This document shows, one piece after another, positions 47,401-60,143 of a DNA stretch of 64,000 bases. The position numbers were made by a program, and so were the translations under genes. Source of the stretch: Hydractinia symbiolongicarpus (Eukaryota; Cnidaria; Hydrozoa; Anthoathecata; Hydractiniidae); NCBI RefSeq assembly GCF_029227915.1, contig NC_079877.1:4962001-5026000 (forward strand), written 5' to 3'. Each line of letters starts with the position of its first letter. The first letter of the stretch is position 1. A model generated the notes under the pieces. The model saw nothing but the letters and a program-made list of their open reading frames with translations, was not told the DNA's origin and did not search any database.

Positions 47401-48750
47401 AGAAGTTTAATCGCCGGCAAACGAAAACCTGCGATTTTCGTAAATCCCGTACTCGGCCCGTATAGTCAAAAGTATACAAAGAAAGTACCCAGGGAGTAAA
47501 CTCATTTCCCAAACAATTTTTTAAATTATTATTTCACCACTAAAGCCCATGAGACTTGTAGTTTTTAAAAATGTTTTCATTTTTGATGAGACGCTGAATA
47601 AAAGAAGTTTAATCGTCGGCAAACGAAAACCCGCAATTTCCCGTAAATCCCGGTCTCGGCCCGTATAGTCAAAAGTAAACAAAGAAAGTACCCAGGGAGT
47701 AAACTCATTTCCCGAACGATTTTTTAAATTACTTTTTCACCACTAAAACGCATGAGACTTGTAGTTTTTAAAAATGTTTTCATTTTTGATGAGACGCTGA
47801 ATAAAAGAAGTTTAATCGCCGGCAAACGAAAACCTGCGATTTCCCGTAAATCCTGGACTCGGCCCGTATAGTCAAAAGTATACAAAGAAAGTATCCAGGG
47901 AGTAAACTCTTTTCCCAAACGATTTTTTAAATTATTATTTCACCACTAAAGCCCATGAGACTTGTAGTTTTTAAAAATGTTTTCATTTTTGATGGGACGC
48001 TGAATAAAAGCAGTTTAATCGCCGGCAAACGAAAACCTGCGACTTCCCGTAAATCCCGGACTCGGCCCGTATAGTCAAAAGTATACAAAGAAAGTACCCA
48101 GGGTGTAAACTCATTTCCCGAACGATTTTTTAAACTATTTTTTCACCACTAAAACGCATGAGACTTGTAGTTTTCAAAAATGTTTTCATTTTTGATGAGG
48201 CGCTGAATAAAAGAAGTTTAATCGCCGGCAAACGAAAACCTGCGATTTCCGTAAATCCCGGGCTTGGCCCGTATAGTCAAAAGTATACAAAGAAAGTACC
48301 CAGGGAGTAAACTCATTTCCCGAACGATTTTTTAAATTACTTTTTCACCACTAAAACGCATGAGACTTGTAGTTTTTAAAAATGTTTTCATTTTTGATGA
48401 GACGCTGAATAAAAGAAGTTTAATCGCCGGCAAACGAAAACCTGCGATTTCCCGTAAATCCTGGACTCGGCCCGCATAGTCAAAAGTATACAAAGAAAGT
48501 ATCCAGGGAGTAAACTCTTTTCCCAAACGATTTTTTAAATTATTATTTCACCACTAAAGCCCATGAGATTTGTAGTTTTCAAAAATGTTTTCATTTTTGA
48601 TGAGACGCTGAATAAAAGAAGTTTAATCGCCGGCAAACGAAAACCTGCGACTTCCCGTAAATCCCGGACTCGGCCTGCATAGTCAAAAGTATACAAAGAA
48701 GGTACCCAGGGTGTAAACTCATTTCCCGAACGATTTTTTAAACTATTTTT
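44491..48750 (+). repeat. 21-monomer (4,258 bp) long HOR unit
   Basis: This unit is the same as the following 48,751-51,496 unit plus eight extra monomers. The rare GCCGCTATAG and ACCCGGGGAG at 44,821-44,860 recur at 49,079-49,118 (offset 4,258, equal to 2,636 + 1,622). The eight extra monomers are an internal tandem duplication described separately. The flanks carry the AATTC and AAAGCCCATGAG subfamily II variants. Confidence 0.75.
45205..48440 (+). repeat. 1,622-bp (8-monomer) tandem duplication
   Basis: About 45,205-46,818 repeats at 46,827-48,440. Shared rare variants are GTACGCAGG (45,254/46,876), GTCAGAAG (45,438/47,060), CCCGGAGTCGG (45,622/47,244), AAACCATTTTTTC (45,698/47,320), TTTTTAATGAG (45,754/47,376) and AGTAAACAAAG (46,053/47,675). 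One small difference is GATTTCCG/GATTTTCG (45,810/47,432). Confidence 0.85.
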
Positions 48751-51496
48751 TCACCACTAAAACGCATGAGACTTGTAATTTTCAAAAATGTTTTCATTTT
48801 TGATGAGACGCTGAATAAAAGAAGTTTAATCGCCGGCAAACGAAAACCTGCGATTTCCCGTAAATCCCGGACTCGGCCCGTATAGTCAAAAGTATACAAA
48901 GAAAGTACCCAGGGTGTAAACTCATTTCCCGAACGATTTTTTAATTCATTTTTTCACCACTAAAACGCATGAGACTTGTAGTTTTCAAAAATGTTTTCAT
49001 TTTTGATGAGACGCTGAATAAAAGAAGTTTAATCGCCGGCAAACGAAAACCTGCGATTTCCCGTAAATCCCGGACTCGGCCGCTATAGTCAAAAGTATAC
49101 AAAGAAAGTACCCGGGGAGTAAACTAATTTCCCAAACGATTTTTTAAATTATTATTTCACCACTAAAGCCCATGAGACTTGTAGTTTTTAAAAATGTTCT
49201 CATTTTTGATGAGACGCTGAATAAAAGAAGTTTAATCGCCGGCAAACGAAAACCCGCGATTTCCCGTAAATCCCGGCTTGGCCCGTATAGTCAAAAGTAT
49301 ACAAAGAAAGTACCCAGGGAGTAAACTCATTTCCCGAACGATATTTTAAATTATTTTTTCACCACTAAAACGCATGAGACTTGTAGTTTTCAAAAATGTT
49401 TTCATTTTTGATGAGACGCTGAATGAAAGAAGTTTCATCGCCGGCAAACAAAAACCCGCGATTTCCCGTAAATCCCGGGCTTGGCCCGTATAGTCAAAAG
49501 TATACAAAGAAAGTACGCAGGGAGTAAACTCATTTCCCAAACGATTTTTTAAATTACTTTTTCACCACTAAAACGCATGAGACTTGTAGTTTTTAAAAAT
49601 GTTTTCATTTTTGATGAGACGCTGAATGAAAGAAGTTTAATCGCCGGCAAACGAAAACCTGCGATTTCCCGTAAATCCTGGACTCGGCCCGTATAGTCAG
49701 AAGTATACAAAGAAAGTATCCAGGGAGTAAACTCTTTTCCCAAACGATTTTTTAAATTATTATTTCACCACTAAAGCCCATGAGACTTGTAGTTTTTAAA
49801 AATGTTTTCATTTTTGATGGGACGCTGAATAAAAGAAGTTTAATCGCCGGCAAACGAAAACCTGCGACTTCCCGTAAATCCCGGAGTCGGCCTGTATAGT
49901 CAAAAGTATACAAAGAAAGTACCCAGGGTGTAAACTCATTTCCCGAACGATTTTTTAAACCATTTTTTCACCACTAAAACGCATGAGACTTGTAGTTTTC
50001 AAAAATGTTTTCATTTTTAATGAGACGCTGAATAAAAGAAGTTTAATCGCCGGCAAACGAAAACCTGCGATTTCCGTAAATCCCGTACTCGGCCCGTATA
50101 GTCAAAAGTATACAAAGAAAGTACCCAGGGAGTAAACTCATTTCCCAAACAATTTTTTAAATTATTATTTCACCACTAAAGCCCATGAGACTTGTAGTTT
50201 TTAAAAATGTTTTCATTTTTGATGAGACGCTGAATAAAAGAAGTTTAATCGTCGGCAAACGAAAACCCGCAATTTCCCGTAAATCCCGGTCTCGGCCCGT
50301 ATAGTCAAAAGTATTCAAAGAAAGTATCCAGGGAGTAAACTCTTTTCCCAAACGATTTTTTAAATTATTATTTCACCACTAAAGCCCATGAGACTTGTAG
50401 TTTTTAAAAATGTTTTCATTTTTGATGGGACGCTGAATAAAAGAAGTTTAATCGCCGGCAAACGAAAACCTGCGATTTCCCGTAAATCCTGGACTCGGCC
50501 CGTATAGTCAAAAGTATACAAAGAAAGTATCCAGGGAGTAAACTCTTTTCCCAAACGATTTTTTAAATTATTATTTCACCACTAAAGCCCATGAGACTTG
50601 TAGTTTTTAAAAATGTTTTCATTTTTGATGGGACGCTGAATAAAAGCAGTTTAATCGCCGGCAAACGAAAACCTGCGACTTCCCGTAAATCCCGGACTCG
50701 GCCCGTATAGTCAAAAGTATACAAAGAAAGTACCCAGGGTGTAAACTCATTTCCCGAACGATTTTTTAAACTATTTTTTCACCACTAAAACGCATGAGAC
50801 TTGTAGTTTTCAAAAATGTTTTCATTTTTGATGAGACGCTGAATAAAAGAAGTTTAATCGCCGGCAAACGAAAACCTGCGATTTCCGTAAATCCCGGGCT
50901 TGGCCCGTATAGTCAAAAGTATACAAAGAAAGTACCCAGGGAGTAAACTCATTTCCCGAACGATTTTTTAAATTACTTTTTCACCACTAAAACGCATGAG
51001 ACTTGTAGTTTTTAAAAATGTTTTCATTTTTGATGAGACGCTGAATAAAAGAAGTTTAATCGCCGGCAAACAAAAACCTGCGATTTCCCGTAAATCCTGG
51101 ACTCGGCCCGCATAGTCAAAAGTATACAAAGAAAGTATCCAGGGAGTAAACTCTTTTCCCAAACGATTTTTTACATTATTATTTCACCACTAAAGCCCAT
51201 GAGATTTGTAGTTTTCAAAAATGTTTTCATTTTTGATGAGACGCTGAATAAAAGAAGTTTAATCGCCGGCAAACGAAAACCTGCGACTTCCCGTAAATCC
51301 CGGACTCGGCCTGCATAGTCAAAAGTATACAAAGAAAGTACCCAGGGTGTAAACTCATTTCCCGAACGATTTTTTAAACTATTTTTTCACCACTAAAACG
51401 CATGAGACTTGTAATTTTCAAAAATGTTTTCATTTTTGATGAGACGCTGAATAAAAGAAGTTTAATCGCCGGCAAACGAAAACCTGCGATTTCCGT
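48751..51496 (+). repeat. 13-monomer (2,636 bp) long HOR unit
   Basis: This unit matches the preceding unit at offset 4,258 in its left part and at offset 2,636 in its right part (46,913/49,549, 47,724/50,360, 48,332/50,968). One monomer differs strikingly: about 50,281-50,351 carries AGTATTCAAAG and then switches to the CTCTTTTCCC type, a local conversion not present in the sister copy. The match ends at about 51,496, where GATTTCCGTAAATCCCGTAC replaces GATTTCCCGTAAATCCC. Confidence 0.75.
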
Positions 51497-51559
51497 AAAT
51501 CCCGTACTCGGCCCGTATAGTCAAAAGTATACAAAGAAAGTACCCAGGGAGTAAACTCA

Positions 51560-54500
51560 TTTCCCAAACGATTTTTTAAATTATTATTTCACCACTAAAG
51601 CCCATGAGACTTGTAGTTTTTAAAAATGTTTTCATTTTTGATGAGACGCTGAATAAAAGAAGTTTAATCGCCGGCAAACGAAAACCTGCGACTTCCCGTA
51701 AATCCCGGACTCGGCCCGTATAGTCAAAAGTATACAAAGAAAGTACCCAGGGTGTAAACTCATTTCCCGAACGATTTTTTAAACTATTTTTTCACCACTA
51801 AAACGCATGAGACTTGTAGTTTTCAAAAATGTTTTCATTTTTGATGAGACGCTGAATAAAAGAAGTTTAATCGCCGGCAAACGAAAACCTGCGATTTCTG
51901 TAAATCCCGTACTCGGCCCGTATAGTCAAAAGTATACAAAGAAAGTACCCAGGGAGTAAACTCATTTCCCAAACGATTTTTTAAATTATTATTTCACCAC
52001 TAAAGCCCATGAGACTTGTAGTTTTTAAAAATGTTTTCATTTTTGATGAGACGCTGAATAAAAGAAGTTTAATCGTCGGCAAACGAAAACCCGCAATTTC
52101 CCGTAAATTCCGGTCTCGGCCCGTATAGTCAAAAGTATACAAAGAAAGTACCCAGGGAGTAAACTCATTTCCCGAACGATTTTTTAAATTACTTTTTCAC
52201 CACTAAAACGCATGAGACTTGTAGTTTTTAAAATGTTTTCATTTTTGATGAGACGCTGAATAAAAGAAGTTTAATCGCCGGCAAACGAAAACCTGCGATT
52301 TCCCGTAAATCCTGGACTCGGCCCGTATAGTCAAAAGTATACAAAGAAAGTATCCAGGGAGTAAACTCTTTTCCCAAACGATTTTTTAAATTATTATTTC
52401 ACCACTAAAGCCCATGAGACTTGTAGTTTTTAAAAATGTTTTCATTTTTGATGGGACGCTGAATAAAAGAAGTTTAATCGACGGCAAACGAAAACCTGCG
52501 ACTTCCCGTAAATCCCGGACTCGGCCCGTATAGTCAAAAGTATAGAAAGAAAGTACCCAGGGTGTAAACTCATTTCCCGAACGATTTTTTAAACTATTTT
52601 TTCACCACTAAAACGCATGAGACTTGTAGTTTTCAAAAATGTTTTCATTTTTGATGAGACGCTGAATAAAAGAAGTTTAATCGCCGGCAAACGAAAACCT
52701 GCGATTTCCGTAAATCCCGTACTCGGCCCGTATAGTCAAAAGTATACAAAGAAAGTACCCAGGGAGTAAACTCATTTCCCAAACGATTTTTTAAATTATT
52801 ATTTCACCACTAAAGCCCATGAGACTTGTAGTTTTTAAAAATGTTTTCATTTTTGATGAGACGCTGAATAAAAGAAGTTTAATCGCCTGCAAACAAAAAC
52901 CTGCGATTTCCCGTAAATCCCGGACTCGGCCCGTATAGTCAAAAGTATACAAAGAAAGTACCCAGGGAATAAACTCATTTCCCAAACGATTTTTTAAATT
53001 ATTATTTCACCACTAAAGCCCATGAGACTTGTAGTTTTTAAAAATGTTTTCATTTTTGATGAGACGCTAAATAAAAGAAGTTTAATCGCCGGCAAACGAA
53101 AACCCGCCATTTCCCGTAAACCCCGGACTCGGCCCGCATAGTCAAAAGTATACAAAGAAAGTACCCAGGGTGTAAACTCATTTCCCGAACGATTTTTTAA
53201 TTCATTTTTTCACCACTAAAACGCATGAGACTTGTAGTTTTCAAAAATGTTTTCATTTTTGATGAGACGCTGAATAAAAGAAGTTTAATCGTCGGCAAAC
53301 GAAAACCCGCGATTTCCCGTAAATCCCGGGCTTGGCCCGTATAGTCAAAAGTATACAAAGAAAGTACCCAGGGAGTAAACTCATTTCCGAAACGATTTTT
53401 TAAATTATTTTTTCACCACTAAAACGCATGAGACTTGTAGTTTTCAAAAATGTTTTCATTTTTGATGAGACGCTGAATGAAAGAAGTTTAATCGCCGGCA
53501 AACAAAAACCCGCGATTTCCCGTAAATCCCGGGCTCGGTCCGTATAGTCAAAAGTATACAAAGAAAGTAAAAGTACCCAGGGTGTAAACTCACTTCCAGA
53601 ACGATTTTTTAATTCATTTTTTCACCACTAAAACGCATGAGACTTGTAGTTTTCAAAAATGTTTTCATTTTTGATGAGACGCTGAATAAAAGAAGTTTAA
53701 TCGTCGGCAAACGAAAACCCGCGATTTCCCGTAAATCCCGGGCTTGGCCCGTATAGCCAAAAGTATACAAAGAAAGTACCCAGGGAGTAAACTCTTTTCC
53801 CAAACGATTTTTTAAATTATTATTTCACCACTAAACCCCATGAGACTTGTAGTTTTTAAAAATGTTTTCATTTTTTATGGGACGCTGAATAAAAGAAGTT
53901 TAATCGCCGGCAAACGAAAACCTGCGACTTCCCGTAAATCCCGGACTCGGCCCGTATAGTCAAAAGTATACAAAGAAAGTACCCAGGGTGTAAACTCATT
54001 TCCCGAACGATTTTTTAAACTATTTTTTCACCACTAAAACGCATGAGACTTGTAGTTTTCAAAAATGTTTTCATTTTTGATGAGACGCTGAATAAAAGAA
54101 GTTTAATCGCCGGCAAACGAAAACCTGCGATTTCTGTAAATCCCGTACTCGGCCCGTATAGTCAAAAGTATACAAAGAAAGTACCCAGGGAGTAAACTCA
54201 TTTCCCAAACGATTTTTTAAATTATTATTTCACCACTAAAGCCCATGAGACTTGCAGTTTTTAAAAATGTTTTCATTTTTGATGAGACGCTGAATAAAAG
54301 AAGTTTAATCGTCGGCAAACGAAAACCCGCAATTTCCCGTAAATCCCGGTCTCGGCCCGTATAGTCAAAAGTATACAAAGAAAGTACCCAGGGAGTAAAC
54401 TCATTTCCCGAACGATTTTTTAAATTACTTTTTCACCACTAAAACGCATGAGACTTGTAGTTTTTAAAATGTTTTCATTTTTGATGAGACGCTGAATAAA

Positions 54501-55360
54501 AGAAGTTTAATCGCCGGCAAACGAAAACCTGCGATTTCCCGTAAATCCTGGACTCGGCCCGTATAGTCAAAAGTATACAAAGAAAGTATCCAGGGAGTAA
54601 ACTCTTTTCCCAAACGATTTTTTAAATTATTATTTCACCACTAAAGCCCATGAGACTTGTAGTTTTTAAAAATGTTTTCATTTTTGATGGGACGCTGAAT
54701 AAAAGAAGTTTAATCGCCGGCAAACGAAAACCTGCGACTTCCCGTAAATCCCAGACTCGGCCCGTATAGTCAAAAGTATAGAAAGAAAGTACCCAGGGTG
54801 TAAACTCATTTCCCGAACGATTTTTTAAACTATTTTTTCACCACTAAAACGCATGAGACTTGTAGTTTTCAAAAATGTTTTCATTTTTGATGAGACGCTG
54901 AATAAAAGAAGTTTAATCGCCGGCAAACGAAAACCTGCGATTTCCGTAAATCCCGTACTCGGCCCGTATAGTCAAAAGTATACAAAGAAAGTACCCAGGG
55001 AGTAAACTCATTTCCCAAACGATTTTTTAAATTATTATTTCACCACTAAAGCCCATGAGACTTGTAGTTTTTAAAAATGTTTTCATTTTTGATGAGACGC
55101 TGAATAAAAGAAGTTTAATCGCCTGCAAACAAAAACCTGCGATTTCCCGTAAATCCCGGACTCGGCCCGTATAGTCAAAAGTATACAAAGAAAGTACCCA
55201 GGGAATAAACTCATTTCCCAAACGATTTTTTAAATTATTATTTCACCACTAAAGCCCATGAGACTTGTAGTTTTTAAAAATGTTTTCATTTTTGATGAGA
55301 CGCTAAATAAAAGAAGTTTAATCGCCGGCAAACGAAAACCCGCCATTTCCCGTAAACCCC
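51560..55360 (+). repeat. 2,236-bp (11-monomer) HOR pair
   Basis: About 51,560-53,125 matches 53,796-55,360. Paired rare variants are GATTTCTGTAAATCC (51,893/54,129), a one-A-shorter GTTTTTAAAATG (52,222/54,458), TATAGAAAG (52,542/54,778), ATCGCCTGCAAAC (52,883/55,119) and CAGGGAATAAAC (52,963/55,199). Between the two matches, 53,126-53,795 holds monomers with the 6-bp insertion. About 51,497-51,559 is ordinary satellite joining this block to the previous one. Confidence 0.8.
53330..53803 (+). repeat. Monomers with a 6-bp AAAGTA duplication (first occurrence)
   Basis: GAAAGTA is followed by a second AAAGTA at 53,570-53,575, giving a 6-bp tandem duplication and longer monomers. Neighbouring monomers carry CATTTCCGAAACG and GGCTCGGTCCG. 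The same insertion appears at 55,602-55,607 and 56,014-56,019, nowhere else that I see. Confidence 0.85.
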
Positions 55361-56040
55361 GGGCTTGGCCCGTATAGTCAAAAGTATACAAAGAAAGTAC
55401 CCAGGGAGTAAACTCATTTCCGAAACGATTTTTAAATTATTTTTTCACCACTAAAACGCATGAGACTTGTAGTTTTCAAAAATGTTTTCATTTTTGATGA
55501 GACGCTGAATGAAAGAAGTTTAATCGCCGGCAAACAAAAACCCGCGATTTCCCGTAAATCCCGGGCTCGGTCCGTATAGTCAAAAGTATACAAAGAAAGT
55601 AAAAGTAGCCAGGGTGTAAACTCATTTCCAGAACGATTTTTTAATTCATTTTTTCACCACTAAAACGCATGAGACTTGTAGTTTTCAAAAATGTTTTCAT
55701 TTTTGATGAGACGCTGAATAAAAGAAGTTTAATCGTCGGCAAACGAAAACCCGCGATTTCCCGTAAATCCCGGGCTTGGCCCGTATAGTCAAAAGTATAC
55801 AAAGAAAGTACCCAGGGAGTAAACTCATTTCCGAAACGATTTTTTAAATTATTTTTTCACCACTAAAACGCATGAGACTTGTAGTTTTTAAAAATGTTTT
55901 CATTTTTGATGAGACGCTGAATAAAAGAAGTTTAATCGCCGGCAAACAAAAACCCGCGATTTCCCGTAAATCCCGGGCTCGGCCCGTATAGTCAAAAGTA
56001 TACAAAGAAAGTAAAAGTACCCAGGGTGTAAACTCATTTC
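55361..56040 (+). repeat. 406-bp dimer carrying the 6-bp insertion, two copies
   Basis: CCGAAACGATTTT followed by an AAAGTAAAAGTA monomer occurs at about 55,420-55,620 and again at about 55,830-56,030. The unit is a dimer that also matches 53,330-53,600 at offset about 2,034. One copy has GTAGCC (55,607) where the others have GTACCC. The entry point at about 55,360 is a sharp switch from CCCCGGACTCGG to CCCCGGGCTTGG. Confidence 0.75.
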
Positions 56041-58925
56041 CAGAACGATTTTTTAAATTATTTTTTCACCACTAAAACGCATAAGACTTGTAGTTTTTAA
56101 AAATGTTTTCATTTTTGATGAGACGCTGAATAAAAGAAGTTTAATCGCCGGCAAACGAAAACCTGCGATTTCCCGTAAATCCTGGACTCGGCCCGTATAG
56201 TCAAAATCATACAAAGAAAGTACCCAGGGAGTAAACTCATTTCCCAAACGATTTTTTAAATTATTATTTCACCACTAAAACGCATGAGACTTGTAGTTTT
56301 CAAGAATGTTTTCATTTTTGATGAGACGCTGAATAAAAACAGGTTAATCGCCGGCAAACGAAAACCTGCGATTTCCCGTAAATCCCGGACTCGGCCCGTA
56401 TAGTCAAAAGTATACAAAGAAAGTACCCAGGGAGTAAACTCATTTCCAAAACGATTTTTTAAATTATTTTTTCACCACTAAAACGCATAAGACTTGTAGT
56501 TTTTAAAAATGTTTTCATTTTTGATGAGACGCTGAATAAAAGAAGTTTAATCGGCGGCAAACGAAAACCCGCCATTTCCCGTAAACCCCGAACTCGGCCC
56601 GCATAGTCAAAAGTATACAAAGAAAGTACCCAGGGTGTAAACTCATTTCCCGAACGATTTTTTAATTCATTTTTTCACCACTAAAACGCATGAGACTTGT
56701 AGTTTTCAAAAATGTTTTCATTTTTGATGAGACGCTGAATAAAAGAAGTTTAATCGCCGGCAAACGAAAACCTGCGATTTCCCGTAAATCCCGGACTCGG
56801 CCCGTATAGTCAAAAGTATACAAAGAAAGTACCCAGGGAGTAAACTAATTTCACGAACGATTTTTTAAATTATTATTTCACCACTAAAGCCCATGAGACT
56901 TGTAGTTTTTAAAAATGTTCTCATTTTTGATGAGACGCTGAATAAAAGAAGTTTAATCGCCGGCAAACGAAAACCCGCGATTTCCCGTAAATCCCGGCTT
57001 GGCCCGTATAGTCAAAAGTATACAAAGAAAGTACCCAGGGAGTAAACTCATTTCCCGAACGATATTTTAAATTATTTTTTCACCACTAAAACGCATGAGA
57101 CTTGTAGTTTTCAAAAATGTTTTCATTTTTGATGAGACGCTGAATGAAAGAAGTTTAATCGCCGGCAAACAAAAAGCCGCGATTTTCCGTAAATCCCGGG
57201 CTTGGCCCGTATAGTCAAAAGTATACAAAGAAAGTACCCAGGGAGTAAACTCATTTCCCAAACGATTTTTTAAATTACTTTTTCACCACTAAAACGCATG
57301 AGACTTGTAGTTTTTAAAAATGTTTTCATTTTTGATGAGACGCTGAATAAAAGAAGTTTAATCGCCGGCAAACAAAAACCCGCGATTTCCCGTAAATCCC
57401 GGGCTTGGCCCGTATAGTCAAAAGTATACAAAGAAAGTACCCAGGGAGTAAACTCATTTCCCGAACGATTTTTTAAATTACTTTTTCACCACTAAAACAA
57501 ATGAGACTTGTAGTTTTTAAAAATGTTTTCATTTTTGATGAGACGCTGAATAAAAGAAGTTTAATCGCCGGCAAACGAAAACCTGCGATTTCCCGTAAAT
57601 CCTATACTCGGCCCGTATAGTCAAAAGTATACAAAGAAAGTACCCAGGGAGTAAACTCATTTCCCAAACGATTTTTTAAATTATTATTTCACCACTAAAA
57701 CGCATGAGACTTGTAGTTTTCAAGAATGTTTTCATTTTTGATGAGACGCTGAATAAAAGCAGGTTAATCGCCGGCAAACGAAAACCTGCGATTTCCCGTA
57801 AATCCCGGACTCGGCCCGTATAGTCAAAAGTATACAAAGAAAGTACCCAGGGAGTAAACTCATTTCCAGAACGATTTTTTAAACTATTTTTTCACCACTA
57901 AAACGCATGAGACTTGTAGTTTTCAAAATTGTTTTCATTTTTGATGAGACGCTGAATAAAAGAAGTTTAATCGCCGGCAAACGAAAACCTGGGATTTCCG
58001 TAAATCCCGTACTCGGCCCGTATAGTCAAAAGTATACAAAGAAAGTACCCAGGGAGTAAACTCATTTCCCAAACGATTTTTTAAATTATTATTTCACCAC
58101 TAAAGCCCATGAGACTTGTAGTTTTTAAAAATGTTTTCATTTTTGATGAGACGCTGAATAAAAGAAGTTTAATCGTCGGCGAACGAAAACCCGCAATTTC
58201 CCGTAAATCCCGGTCTCGGCCGTATAGTCAAAAGTATACAAGAAAAGTACCCAGGGAGTAAACTCATTTCCCTAAGGAATTTTTAAATTATTTTTTCACC
58301 ACTAAAACGCATGAGACTTGTAGTTTTCAAAAATGTTTTCATTTTTGATGAGACGCTGAATAAAAGAGGTTTAATCGCCGGCAAACGAAAACCTGCGATT
58401 TCCCGTAAATCCCGGACTCGGCCCGTATAGTCAAAAGTATACAAAGAGAGTACCCAGGGTGTAAACTCATTTCCCGAACGATTTTTTAAATTATTTTTTC
58501 ACCACTAAAACGCATGAGACTTGTAGTTTTCAAAAATGTTTTCATTTTTGATGAGACGCTGAATAAAAGAAGTTTAATCGCCTGCAAACGAAAACCTGCG
58601 ATTTCCCGTAAATCTCGGACTCGGCCCGTATAGTCAAAAGTATACAAAGAAAGTACCCAGGGAGTAAACTCATTTCCCAAACGATTTTTTAAATTATTAT
58701 TTCGCCACTAAAGCCCATGAGACTTGTAGTTTTTAAAAATGTTTTCATTTTTGATGAGACGCTGAATAAAAGAAGTTTAATCGCCGGCAAACGAAAACCT
58801 GCGATTTCCCGTAAATCCTGGACTCGGCCCGTATAGTCAAAAGTATACAAAGAAAGTACCCAGGGAGTAAACTCATTTCCCAAACGATTTTTTAAATTAT
58901 TATTTCACCACTAAAACGCATGAGA
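56041..58925 (+). repeat. Long HOR copy with a two-monomer deletion
   Basis: Variant order follows HOR-4: AAAAACAGG (56,335), CGCCATTTCC, AATTC, AATTTCACGAACG (56,849), ACGATATTTT, CTATACTCGG (57,602), CTGGGATTTCCG (57,989), TTCCCTAAGGAA (58,268). It repeats to the right at offset 2,636 (13 monomers) and 3,245. At about 57,885, CCAGAACGATTTTTTAAACT joins two monomers that lie 405 bp further apart at 61,113-61,535, so two monomers are missing here. Confidence 0.75.
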
Positions 58926-60143
58926 CTTGTAGTTTTCAAGAATGTTTTCATTTTTGATGAGACGCTGAATAAAAACAGGTTAATCGCCGGCAAACGAAAA
59001 CCTGCGATTTCCCGTAAATCCCGGACTCGGCCCGCATAGTCAAAAGTATACAAAGAAAGTACCCAGGGAGTAAACTCATTTCCAAAACGATTTTTTAAAT
59101 TATTTTTTCACCACTAAAACGCATAAGACTTGTAGTTTTTAAAAATGTTTTCATTTTTGATGAGACGCTGAATAAAAGAAGTTTAATCGCCGGCAAACGA
59201 AAACCCGCCATTTCCCGTAAACCCCGAACTCGGCCCGCATAGTCAAAAGTATACAAAGAAAGTACCCAGGGTGTAAACTCATTTCCCGAACGATTTTTTA
59301 ATTCATTTTTTCACCACTAAAACGCATGAGACTTGTAGTTTTCAAAAATGTTTTCATTTTTGATGAGACGCTGAATAAAAGAAGTTTAATCGCCGGCAAA
59401 CGAAAACCTGCGATTTCCCGTAAATCCCGGACTCGGCCCGTATAGTCAAAAGTATACAAAGAAAGTACCCAGGGAGTAAACTAATTTCACGAACGATTTT
59501 TTAAATTATTATTTCACCACTAAAGCCCATGCGACTTGTAGTTTTCAAGAATGTTTTCATTTTTGATGAGACGCTGAATAAAAACAGGTTAATCGCCGGC
59601 AAACGAAAACCTGCGATTTCCCGTAAATCCCGGACTCGGCCCGCATAGTCAAAAGTATACAAAGAAAGTACCCAGGGAGTAAACTCATTTCCAAAACGAT
59701 TTTTTAAATTATTTTTTCACCACTAAAACGCATAAGACTTGTAGTTTTTAAAAATGTTTTCATTTTTGATGAGACGCTGAATAAAAGAAGTTTAATCGCC
59801 GGCAAACGAAAACCCGCCATTTCCCGTAAACCCCGAACTCGGCCCGCATAGTCAAAAGTATACAAAGAAAGTACCCAGGGTGTAAACTCATTTCCCGAAC
59901 GATTTTTTAATTCATTTTTTCACCACTAAAACGCATGAGACTTGTAGTTTTCAAAAATGTTTTCATTTTTGATGAGACGGTGAATAAAAGAAGTTTAATC
60001 GCCGGCAAACGAAAACCTGCGATTTCCCGTAAATCCCGGACTCGGCTCGTATAGTCAAAAGTATACAAAGAAAGTACCCAGGGAGTAAACTAATTTCACG
60101 AACGATTTTTTAAATTATTATTTCACCACTAAAGCCCATGAGA
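58926..60143 (+). repeat. 609-bp (3-monomer) tandem duplication
   Basis: About 58,926-59,534 repeats at 59,535-60,143. AAAAACAGG is at 58,971 and 59,580, CCCCGAACTCGG at 59,222 and 59,831, and AATTTCACGAACG at 59,484 and 60,093. A private GCGACTTG (59,530) marks the junction monomer. It inserts three monomers in this long HOR copy, turning the 2,636-bp offset into 3,245 bp. Confidence 0.8.
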
